Positions 53,228 through 61,264 of a DNA stretch of 64,000 nt are shown here, in pieces (the first letter of the stretch is position 1; each line of letters begins with the position of its first letter). The translations under genes and the position numbers were made by a program. The notes under the pieces were generated by a model. That model did no database searches. It had not been told where the DNA came from and was given only the letters and a program-made list of their open reading frames with translations. The DNA comes from CAZELM01 sp964512995 (lineage in GTDB: Bacteria > CSSED10-310): positions 1-64,000 of the forward strand of contig CAZELM010000029.1 of assembly GCA_964512995.1 (NCBI GenBank), given 5' to 3'.

Positions 53228-54177
53228 GGATCATTATCACTGGTGTAGCCGGATTCATTGCCTCCCATCTCGCAGAAGTTGCACTGGCGGATGGCCATGA
53301 TGTTCTTGGAATTGATAACTTTTCGGACTATTATCCCAGAACCCTGAAAGAAGCGAATATTGCTGGTTTCAAAGATTCTCCGAATTTCCGATTTATCGAG
53401 AGAGATCTCCTGCGGTGCAATCTGACGGAATGCTTTGCTGGTCATGATATTCTGTTTCATCTGGCCGCTCAACCGGGTGTTCGTGCGAGTTGGGGTGATA
53501 ATTTCAAAATCTATACCGATACCAATATTCTGGGAACCCAGAAGGTTCTGGAAGCAGCCAGAGAGGCAGGTATAATCCGGGTTGTTTATGCCTCATCCTC
53601 ATCGGTTTATGGAGATGTGGATGATTATCCGATGCGTGAAACAACATATCCCCGGCCAATCTCTCCGTATGGAGTCTCCAAACTGGCAGGCGAAAACCTG
53701 TGTGTTCTCTACACGAAAAATTATCATTTATCGACTGTTTCATTGCGGTATTTCACGGTATATGGTCCACGACAGCGCCCAGACATGGCATTTCACAAAT
53801 TCGGGAAAGCACTCCTGGAAGGCAAACAACCGGTTTTTTTTGGTAATGGAGAGCAGACAAGGGACTTCACATATGTCACTGATGCTGTTGCTGCGACTTA
53901 TTCTGCTGCATGGGTTCCTGATATCAATGGCATGGTCTTCAATATTGGTGGAGGGAGCCGAGTCAGTATCAATGATGTGGTACAGATCATCGAACGCTTG
54001 ACCGGGAAACGGATTGAACCGATCCGTCAGTCGATATATAAAGGAGACGTCCGTCATACGGCTGCGGATACCACACTGGCTCATAAATATCTCGGGTTTT
54101 CCCCCAAAGTGAGCCTGCAAGATGGACTGGCCAATGAACTGGATTGGCTGGCAACGATATATCCCAACTTTACATAG
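53224..54177 (+). CDS. NAD-dependent nucleotide-sugar epimerase
   Basis: 317 residues, extended SDR. The nucleotide loop is GVAGFIASHLAE, then VLGIDNFSDYYPRTLKEANI (the NFsdYY pattern of UDP-glucuronate 4-epimerases), the Ser-rich ASSSSVYGD with catalytic YGVSKLAGE (Tyr-x3-Lys), and YTVYGPRQRPDMAFHKF. Likely interconverts UDP-glucuronate/galacturonate or UDP-glucose/galactose for LPS or capsule; substrate not resolvable by eye. Overlaps DUF3108 by ATGA and precedes the Trm112-like and glycosyltransferase genes. Confidence 0.9.
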   Translation: MRIIITGVAGFIASHLAEVALADGHDVLGIDNFSDYYPRTLKEANIAGFKDSPNFRFIERDLLRCNLTECFAGHDILFHLAAQPGVRASWGDNFKIYTDTNILGTQKVLEAAREAGIIRVVYASSSSVYGDVDDYPMRETTYPRPISPYGVSKLAGENLCVLYTKNYHLSTVSLRYFTVYGPRQRPDMAFHKFGKALLEGKQPVFFGNGEQTRDFTYVTDAVAATYSAAWVPDINGMVFNIGGGSRVSINDVVQIIERLTGKRIEPIRQSIYKGDVRHTAADTTLAHKYLGFSPKVSLQDGLANELDWLATIYPNFT

Positions 54178-54187
54178 GAGTTTAAAA

Positions 54188-54358
54188 ATGGCACTTGATA
54201 AAGATCTTCTTGACATTCTTGTATGTCCCAAATGCAAAGGGACACTCACATTGTCCGATGACGAAGAAAGCCTGACCTGTTATGAATGCAAATTGATCTA
54301 TCATGTCAAGGATGAAATCCCGATCATGTTGATTGACGAAGCGACACCGTTGGAATAA
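54188..54358 (+). CDS. Trm112-like zinc-ribbon protein (YcaR type)
   Basis: 56 residues. LLDILVCPKCKGTLTLSDDEESLTCYECKLIYHVKDEIPIML gives two CxxC pairs and the IPxML ending typical of bacterial Trm112/YcaR proteins, which often sit next to lpxK/kds genes. It starts eight bases after AGGAG. Function in bacteria is poorly defined; the archaeal and eukaryotic members activate methyltransferases. The location in an LPS gene run is typical. Confidence 0.9.
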   Translation: MALDKDLLDILVCPKCKGTLTLSDDEESLTCYECKLIYHVKDEIPIMLIDEATPLE

Positions 54359-54372
54359 ACAATCGGAATCAT

Positions 54373-55488
54373 ATGGTAACACCTGTCACGATCATTCACG
54401 TCGATACCGAACGAACTTGGCGTGGCGGTGAAGCTCAGGTTCTCCATCTGGCCAACCGGCTGGATAAAAATCGTTTCTATTCGATTATCGCTGCTCCTCC
54501 CAAAAGTGCATTGCTGGATAGAGCCATTGAACAGAAGATTCCTGTTATTCAACTGCTCGATCCCGGTGAAATCAGTCCTCGGATGATATGGACTCTTATG
54601 AAAGCATGCCGCCAGTATAATGCTCGTTTGCTGCACGTTCACACATCCCATGGACTTATCGGAGCTGGGTTATGCCGCCAGTTCATGTCATCCCACCCCA
54701 GGGTTATCTATTCCAGACGAACCGACTTCCATCTGAGAACACGCATGGCCAATCTTTCTCTTCGAAAATATTTATGGGGAGCTGATCACATTATTTCCGT
54801 ATCTAACGGTATCCGGAATGTGTTGATCTCCGATGGCATCCCTTCGGAGCGTATCACAACGATCTACAGTGGTATTGATGTGAACCGGTTCATTGCGGAT
54901 GATCCGGGCACACGTGTCCGGGAAGAATGTGGTATCCGGCCCGATCAGCCGGTTATCGGAATGATTGCAGCTCTGGCACCTCATAAAGACCCAATGACAT
55001 TTTTCCGCGCAGCGGAGATCGTCGGAGATCGATTTCCTGATACAGTCTTTCTGTTGGCCGGTGTTGGGAAACTGTGGGACAACCTCAGCCAGACCCGACA
55101 ATCTTCCTCCATCCACTCTCGATTTCATATGCTGGGATTTCGGACGGATATCCCGGATGTTCTTGCAGCAATGGATATTTTCTGCATCAGCTCCACAGAA
55201 GAGGGATTATGTACGTCCATTCTGGATGCCATGGCAATGGCGAAACCGGTTGTGGCAACGAATGTGGGCGGGATACCCGAGGCAGTTACAGACGGAGAAA
55301 CAGGCATTCTGGTAACACCTCAGAGTCCGGCTGTTTTTGCTGAAGCACTGATTGCACTGCTCAATCACCCGGATCATGCCCAACAAATGGGTCTGGCGGG
55401 ACGAAAAAAAGTCGAAAACATATTCTCTGCGGATCAGACCGCACGAAAAACAGAAACTGTATACCAAACCATTCTTCAGACCATGTGA
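54373..55488 (+). CDS. Glycosyltransferase family 4 protein
   Basis: 371 residues, GT-B fold. The N-domain contains TERTWRGGEAQVLHLANRL and LLHVHTSHGLIGAGLC, and the acceptor-side middle GADHIISVSNGIRNVLISDGIP. The donor-binding C-domain has VIGMIAALAPHKDP and SSTEEGLCTSILDAMAMAKPVVATNVGGIPEAV (EGLxxxILDAMA motif of GT4). Acceptor and sugar are unknown; position after waaF and the epimerase suggests LPS core or O-unit assembly. The next gene starts four bases after its stop. Confidence 0.9.
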   Translation: MVTPVTIIHVDTERTWRGGEAQVLHLANRLDKNRFYSIIAAPPKSALLDRAIEQKIPVIQLLDPGEISPRMIWTLMKACRQYNARLLHVHTSHGLIGAGLCRQFMSSHPRVIYSRRTDFHLRTRMANLSLRKYLWGADHIISVSNGIRNVLISDGIPSERITTIYSGIDVNRFIADDPGTRVREECGIRPDQPVIGMIAALAPHKDPMTFFRAAEIVGDRFPDTVFLLAGVGKLWDNLSQTRQSSSIHSRFHMLGFRTDIPDVLAAMDIFCISSTEEGLCTSILDAMAMAKPVVATNVGGIPEAVTDGETGILVTPQSPAVFAEALIALLNHPDHAQQMGLAGRKKVENIFSADQTARKTETVYQTILQTM

Positions 55489-55491
55489 TCG

Positions 55492-56487
55492 ATGAATGTG
55501 CACTCGATGAATATCACTCCATTATTGTTTTCGGTGAAAGGACGGATCGATCGCACAACATTCTGGAAAGCAATCCTGCCTGTTTCCATCGCTGGATTTC
55601 TCTTTCCCCATCGATTTTTACTGCTGGTAGTCCTGTGGATGGTGATCGCCATCATGGCCAAACGGTGGCATGACCTGAATAAATCGGGCTGGTGGTCTCT
55701 GATCGCGTTGATTCCCTATATCGGTCCGGTCTGGGTCCTGATTGAACTGGGCCTTATTCCAGGGTCTCCAGACCGCAATCAATATGATCTGTATCATTTC
55801 GAAAGAGAGGACAGATTTCCATACGGACAATCACACCAGACATCTCAACAATCCTCTCCCACAAACACTCCCGAATCACTGCCGGAAGGATTTGCGCTTC
55901 TGATCGCAATGCTGGCCAAGATAACGAAAATGGATGGGATTGTTTGTCATGATGAAATCATGATCGTCGACTCATTTTTCCACAATACTCTGAAGCTGTC
56001 TCCTGAATTACGAAAAGAAGCGATCCGGATTTTCCAGCAATCCAAGAATGATACTGTTTCAGAATTTGAACAGCATGCACGACGGTTTTATACTATTTTC
56101 CGTGACCATCCACAGACATTAAGGTGGGCATTGGAACACCTTTTTTCAGTTGCACTGGCCGATGGTGCTCTTCGTCCAGAAGAAGAACATCTATTGGAGT
56201 TGGTCATGCAGATTTTCGGCATAGAGACCAATTCTTATGCTCAGTACCGGTCCTCACGGCGTTCATCGGAACGGGAGGTCAAAGATGAGCGTTATTATGC
56301 GGAGATACTTGGGTTGCAAGGCCGGTATACACATGATGATATCCGTCAGGCTTACCGCAACCGTTCATTGGAATATCATCCTGACAAGGTTGCACATCTC
56401 GGCGAAAAAATCCGTCAGGCTGCCGAAGAGGAAATGAAACGCATCAATGAAGCATATGCCTTTTTCCGTGCTCATTATCATTTATAA
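55492..56487 (+). CDS. DUF805-TerB/DjlA-like-DnaJ membrane protein
   Basis: 331 residues with three parts. Residues about 10-95 form a DUF805-like membrane domain (GRIDRTTFWKAILPVSIAG, RWHDLNKSGWWSLIALIPYIGPVWVLIELG). Residues about 125-250 form a TerB/DjlA-type helical domain with acidic DG motifs (KITKMDGIVCHDE, ALADGALRPEEEH). A C-terminal J domain (about 265-331) has the HPD motif in LEYHPDKVAHLG. Together it resembles the DjlA layout with DUF805 replacing the single N-terminal anchor. Likely recruits DnaK to the inner membrane. The second ATG at 55507 is an alternative start. Confidence 0.85.
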   Translation: MNVHSMNITPLLFSVKGRIDRTTFWKAILPVSIAGFLFPHRFLLLVVLWMVIAIMAKRWHDLNKSGWWSLIALIPYIGPVWVLIELGLIPGSPDRNQYDLYHFEREDRFPYGQSHQTSQQSSPTNTPESLPEGFALLIAMLAKITKMDGIVCHDEIMIVDSFFHNTLKLSPELRKEAIRIFQQSKNDTVSEFEQHARRFYTIFRDHPQTLRWALEHLFSVALADGALRPEEEHLLELVMQIFGIETNSYAQYRSSRRSSEREVKDERYYAEILGLQGRYTHDDIRQAYRNRSLEYHPDKVAHLGEKIRQAAEEEMKRINEAYAFFRAHYHL

Positions 56488-56511
56488 TCTGTCCGGAAAG
56501 GAATTGTTGAT

Positions 56512-57492
56512 TTGTATCGATTAGAGCATCCCAATCAATCCATTCTGAAGTTTGCCCATACTGATGTTGTGACCTTGAAAGAGAATCATACGATCCAACA
56601 ATCTCTGGATGCTATCCGGCAACATGGAGTCGGTGAAAAAATTGTTTATTTTTATGTAGTTGATGAACAGAACCATCTATCCGGTGTTCTTCCAACCCGT
56701 CGCCTGCTGACAGCCCCTCTGGACGCACTTCTATCCAGTGTGATGATTCCCCAGGTGATGACACTACCTCACACAGCAACTGTTCTGGATGCATGTGAAG
56801 CCTTTGTACGGCATAAATTTCTCGCTTTCCCAATCGTCGATGATTCCCGCCAGGTGGTAGGCGTTATCGATATCAGCCTGATGAGTGAAGAAGCCTTTGA
56901 TTTTGCAGAACGGGAGCAGACGGATGCTCTGTTTGAATCGATCGGATTTCGGATCACTCAGGTTCGGGATGCATCTCCATGGCGAGCATTCCGATTTCGA
57001 TTTCCATGGTTGATTGCCACAATCACAAGCGGAACGATTTGTGCTTTCCTTGCCAGTATCTTCGAACTCACACTATCCAAAAGCATCATCCTGTCATTTT
57101 TTCTCACTCTCGTTCTGGGTTTGGGGGAGAGTGTCTCCATTCAATCAATGACGGTGACGATTCAAGCCCTGCGATCCACGCGGCCGACCATCCGATGGTA
57201 TCTGCGGGCACTCTGGAGGGAAATTGGCACGTCGATGCTCCTTGGAACGGCATCTGGACTGACCGTGGGGGTGATAATATGGTTGTGGCGCGGATCGACC
57301 CTCAATGGTTTCACTGTCGGGTTAAGTATTTCAATGGCTCTGGCTTCCGCTTGTTTTTACGGATTGAGTGTGCCAGCCTTTCTGCACGCGATGCGATTGG
57401 ACCCAAAAATTTCCGCCGGACCTGTCACTCTCGCTCTCACAGATATCACCACCCTGGCGTTCTATTTTGGATTGGCATCCCAACTGTTATGA
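56512..57492 (+). CDS. MgtE-like divalent cation transporter lacking the N domain
   Basis: 326 residues. A CBS pair (about 10-140; VMIPQVMTLPHTATVLDACEAFVRHKFLAFPIVDDSRQVVGVIDI) is followed directly by the MgtE membrane domain of about five helices (about 170-326; FPWLIATITSGTICAFLASIFE, LGLGESVSIQSMTVTIQALR). The acidic N domain that normally gates MgtE by cytosolic Mg is absent. A TTG start behind GGAAAGGAA is used. Predicted to carry Mg2+ or another divalent ion. Its C-terminus converges with the PHP-DUF294 gene, ten bases away. Confidence 0.85.
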   Translation: MYRLEHPNQSILKFAHTDVVTLKENHTIQQSLDAIRQHGVGEKIVYFYVVDEQNHLSGVLPTRRLLTAPLDALLSSVMIPQVMTLPHTATVLDACEAFVRHKFLAFPIVDDSRQVVGVIDISLMSEEAFDFAEREQTDALFESIGFRITQVRDASPWRAFRFRFPWLIATITSGTICAFLASIFELTLSKSIILSFFLTLVLGLGESVSIQSMTVTIQALRSTRPTIRWYLRALWREIGTSMLLGTASGLTVGVIIWLWRGSTLNGFTVGLSISMALASACFYGLSVPAFLHAMRLDPKISAGPVTLALTDITTLAFYFGLASQLL

Positions 57493-57502
57493 AACAAAAG
57501 CA

Positions 57503-60500
57503 CTAAACTCCACCGGAAAAATCATATCCGATTTTCTTCTGGACCGCAGTGATCTGTGCGAACGCCTGTTTCAACAGTTCTTTCTGAGTATACCCAAGTT
57601 TGTTGGGATGAATGATATTTTGCGGCAACCGGCCGGCTTTAAGATCGGTTATCTGATTCTTCAGTCGTAAATGCATCAGAAAGTTATACGCGGCAATAAT
57701 CTCATCCCGACTGGATGGAACAATGACATTGCGTTCGCATAATGCTTCGATCCGATCGATCGTATGTGTCTGGCTCATATGGTGATGCAAGGCGTACAGG
57801 CGAGCGAAGCTGACCATCGGCATCATCGCATCCTTCAGATTGATCTCCCCGGCATGCTCTGTAGACCCTCCCGATAAATAGATGTGACCCGGAAGACGGA
57901 ATGGCGTTCTGAATGATAGTGCATTTTTCGCGATGTGATGGAAAATGGCAGGCTCCTCATCCAGTGTCTGGTGGATGAATGAGCGGAGTTCATGGCTGAG
58001 ATTGGCATTGCCGAAAACGGTACGAAAATCGAAAAAAATAATCATATCAATCAGTTCCTGGGGTTGCGATTGGTGTATCCACGACTTGAAACCGGCAATC
58101 CAATCCGACAATGATCGGCACCATCGTGGATTACTTGCCATTACATTACCCCGGCACATTGAATATCCGGACCGATGCAGCCCGTCACATACGATCTTTC
58201 CCAATTCAAGAAAATATCGGTTTACTTCCGATGGATCGTTATCAGGAGACGCAGCGAAAATAATCCCGTTATCCTGATCAGTGAGAAGGGTTTGCTCCCG
58301 GCGCCCCTGGCTTCCCATTGCAATAAATGCGAAGTCAGCGGGTGCCGGACCGAGTTGTTCAATGGCCAGTTGAATCAGGCGTTGTGTAGCTGCGTCACAA
58401 ATTGAAGCCAGCATATTAGTCACATGACGCGGGATGGCACTGCTATCCAGAAGCGTTTTGGCGAGCGGAACAGTCCGTTCAAGGCATCGCACGATCTCAT
58501 CTGGATTTCCCGCTCGTGAAATCTCTCGAACCAGAACAATGGGTCCATACCTTTGAAATTGTATCAGAGCATTGATGTCAAGCAGTCCAAGAATATCGCC
58601 ATCCCGGCTCTCCACGACCAGATGCTGGATTCCATGTTCCTCCATTCGCATCAATGCTTCGTAGAGGAGAGCATCTGCATGGATTGTTATCAGTGGAGAA
58701 CTCATGATGGTATGGACCGGTTTCCTGGAACTTAGCTTTTTTGCCAGTACCCGAGCGCGCAGATCATGATCTGTTAGAATTCCGATGATAGCGGGTGCTC
58801 CATTTTCTGAGGGAGTTGAAATCAGGGCAGCCGTGGCATTCGCATTGGTTATCTGATAAGAGAGTTCTTCAATGCTCGTATTCAGATCACAAACGATTGC
58901 ACCATGGTCCAGACTCGCAATCGGTTCATGCAGAAAAAGAAGCGATGCCTGACACTTTTCAATCAGTGATTCCTGTTCGATATTCTGCAGGTGAAAGGCA
59001 GTGATATCATCCAATATCCCGTCGATGTAGGCGATATTGTTATGTGTGTCACGAACCAAGCACGCAGATAATGCCCAATACCGATTGGATGTTTCCGCTG
59101 TTTTAACGGGGAGGATATAATGATGGATATCAATCCCGCTGTGCAGTGTTTTCAGAATCATCTCGAACTCATTCGTATCCGGGAAAAGGTCTGCCAGAGC
59201 TGGCTGTGCTGAATGGAGTTGCGCCATGAGTTCTCTGGATGCCTGATTCATTTCGAGCAGAATGCCACGCCGAGCGGCTCGTGCACGAAAAATTCCGACT
59301 GGAACATTCTGCGAGGCGCGGGAAATCGTTTCATTCCCCATGATCTCCGAGTGATGAACCACATCCCGAGCCAGCAGGATAAACCCTCGCTGACCGGCGA
59401 ATGTAATCGGGTTTACAGAGAATACACATTCCACCAGCCGGCCATCCGCATGTCTCAACACACCGTCAAAGGCCATTTCATCCTTGTGCACCTCACTACT
59501 CGTCTGATCCAGGCTGGTTCCTGGAATCTGACCATCCTTCAGTGAAGGCAGCAGGTCCGATGGTTCGAGAAACTCCACCTGTCGCGCCGTATAACCGGTC
59601 ATTCTCAAAAAAGTGGGATTGGCATACCGGCAGCGTTCGTCCAGAATCAGCAGCATTCCCTCCGTAGCAGCCTCGATCAACGTGTGGTACCGCTCGGTCG
59701 ATTCCTCCAGGGAATCGACAACCTCCTGCCGTTCAAGTTCGATCCGCAGGCTTTGCTGGAGTACATACAGCAACAACAATACAATCACTCCAGAAATACC
59801 CAGTGACGTATAAAAAATGGTTTTCTCGATACGGGCGATTTCCATTTTAACGTCATTGGTGTAAAGACCGGTGCCGATCACCCAACTCCATGGTTTGAAT
59901 CCTTTGATGTAGGATTCTTTGGGTTCCAATCGCAGAGGATCATCTTTCCATTGCCATACATAATCAATGTAACCTTCATCCTGACGCCGGACCAGATTTG
60001 CGAATTCAACAAAGATCGGAATACCACTTGGATCTTTGAAATCATGGAGGTCCCTCCCATTTAGATCACTACGGTATGGATGCATGATCATGCGTGGCTG
60101 CATGTCCTGAAGCCAGAAGTAATCTTTGGCTTCTGAGCCATACCGAAGTGCTTCGATGCGAGCGATTGCCAGAGTTTGTGCTTGATGACGACTGATTATC
60201 CCATTCCGTTCATCCCGTTCGTATGATGCCAGAATGCTCCATGCGGAGTTGGTCAGCTCCCGAATCATCTCCCGCTTGCGTTCGAGCAGGCTATCTTCGA
60301 ATGAGGGCAGTATGTAGCCCCAGATTGCGGCCAGAAACAGTCCAAGCGCACTCAATGTTGGAAAAAAAATACGCAGAACATAAGAACGCCGTCGAAGATG
60401 AGTGGGTTTGCCAGACGATCCATTGGGTGTGCGAGGGGTATGAGATCGTGGAACATCAGTCGATGAAGCCTCCTGGAATGATGCACTCGAAAATACGCCG

Positions 60501-61231
60501 GCCCGGAACATGATCCAATCTTTCCGTGGCATCTCGATCCCGAGTGAATTGTCCCCGGGACCATTCGATGAATGAAAATCCGTTCCGGCGCTGACGAGCA
60601 TATTTTGTTTTTTGGCCAGTTCGAGCAATTGCTGACGTTGAGCTTGTGAAAACGAAGCATAAATGGCTTCAAGACCATCCAGCCCTTTTGACCTGAGAAT
60701 CCTGACCAGTTCCTCCAACCGATCCAGATCAGATTCCAGAAGAAAGGGATGAGCCAAAAATGCCTTGCCTCCAGCCCGATGCAGGAGATCAATCGCTTCA
60801 TCGATTTCCAAAAGACCGTCAGAACCGATGCCGGTTGGAGAATGGTCTGTTGCCCCTCCTGGTCGTTTGGTGCTGATTTTCCGGATTGAATCGGCGATGC
60901 TGTAGACATCCCCATCGCGTCGCCGGTGAAGCGCATTCAGGGTGGCAATCAAGTCGGGATGGTGTGGGTTGAACCCATATCCAAGCAGGTGAACTTCTCT
61001 TCCTTCAAATTGAGTGGTCAGTTCCACTCCGGTCAGACTGGCGATACCCCGTTTTTTCAGTGCATCCTGAAAGCGGATCAGACCCTCGATGCTGTCATGA
61101 TCAGTCAGAGCTGCATATCGCACTCCCGCAGCGGCCAGATCCGCAGCGAGGGATTCGGGAGTCTGGTCTCCATCACTCATGATCGAATGAATGTGAAAAT
61201 TGACGATAATCGTTTCACTCGATGATGTCAT
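57503..61231 (-). CDS. Multidomain signalling protein: PHP, Cache, PAS, CBS, DUF294 nucleotidyltransferase
   Basis: 1242 residues. Residues about 1-250 are a PHP phosphoesterase-type domain (FHIHSIMSDG, ALTDHDSIEG, HPFLLESD, SAGTDFHSS, keeping metal-binding His/Asp). A membrane helix near 285-305 leads to a periplasmic sCache-like sensor (about 310-465; WLQDMQPRMIMHPYR, WSWVIGTGLYTNDV). A second helix (about 473-493) precedes two PAS-like domains (510-750). A CBS pair (765-895) and a GlnD-like DUF294 nucleotidyltransferase (about 970: GSQGRREQTLLTDQDN) with its C-terminal helical domain end the protein. DUF294-CBS proteins often neighbour ActP symporters, as here. The fused PHP and sensor are unusual. 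Confidence 0.88.
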   Translation of the reverse strand: MTSSSETIIVNFHIHSIMSDGDQTPESLAADLAAAGVRYAALTDHDSIEGLIRFQDALKKRGIASLTGVELTTQFEGREVHLLGYGFNPHHPDLIATLNALHRRRDGDVYSIADSIRKISTKRPGGATDHSPTGIGSDGLLEIDEAIDLLHRAGGKAFLAHPFLLESDLDRLEELVRILRSKGLDGLEAIYASFSQAQRQQLLELAKKQNMLVSAGTDFHSSNGPGDNSLGIEMPRKDWIMFRAGVFSSASFQEASSTDVPRSHTPRTPNGSSGKPTHLRRRSYVLRIFFPTLSALGLFLAAIWGYILPSFEDSLLERKREMIRELTNSAWSILASYERDERNGIISRHQAQTLAIARIEALRYGSEAKDYFWLQDMQPRMIMHPYRSDLNGRDLHDFKDPSGIPIFVEFANLVRRQDEGYIDYVWQWKDDPLRLEPKESYIKGFKPWSWVIGTGLYTNDVKMEIARIEKTIFYTSLGISGVIVLLLLYVLQQSLRIELERQEVVDSLEESTERYHTLIEAATEGMLLILDERCRYANPTFLRMTGYTARQVEFLEPSDLLPSLKDGQIPGTSLDQTSSEVHKDEMAFDGVLRHADGRLVECVFSVNPITFAGQRGFILLARDVVHHSEIMGNETISRASQNVPVGIFRARAARRGILLEMNQASRELMAQLHSAQPALADLFPDTNEFEMILKTLHSGIDIHHYILPVKTAETSNRYWALSACLVRDTHNNIAYIDGILDDITAFHLQNIEQESLIEKCQASLLFLHEPIASLDHGAIVCDLNTSIEELSYQITNANATAALISTPSENGAPAIIGILTDHDLRARVLAKKLSSRKPVHTIMSSPLITIHADALLYEALMRMEEHGIQHLVVESRDGDILGLLDINALIQFQRYGPIVLVREISRAGNPDEIVRCLERTVPLAKTLLDSSAIPRHVTNMLASICDAATQRLIQLAIEQLGPAPADFAFIAMGSQGRREQTLLTDQDNGIIFAASPDNDPSEVNRYFLELGKIVCDGLHRSGYSMCRGNVMASNPRWCRSLSDWIAGFKSWIHQSQPQELIDMIIFFDFRTVFGNANLSHELRSFIHQTLDEEPAIFHHIAKNALSFRTPFRLPGHIYLSGGSTEHAGEINLKDAMMPMVSFARLYALHHHMSQTHTIDRIEALCERNVIVPSSRDEIIAAYNFLMHLRLKNQITDLKAGRLPQNIIHPNKLGYTQKELLKQAFAQITAVQKKIGYDFSGGV

Positions 61232-61264
61232 GCGAATGCTCCAACGGACTTGAACTGATTCACA

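Noticed and set aside
60352..60936. 194-codon second frame inside the PHP-DUF294 gene
   Set aside because: Same-strand shifted frame over intact PHP motifs; Trp/Ser-rich product is typical of an out-of-frame read.
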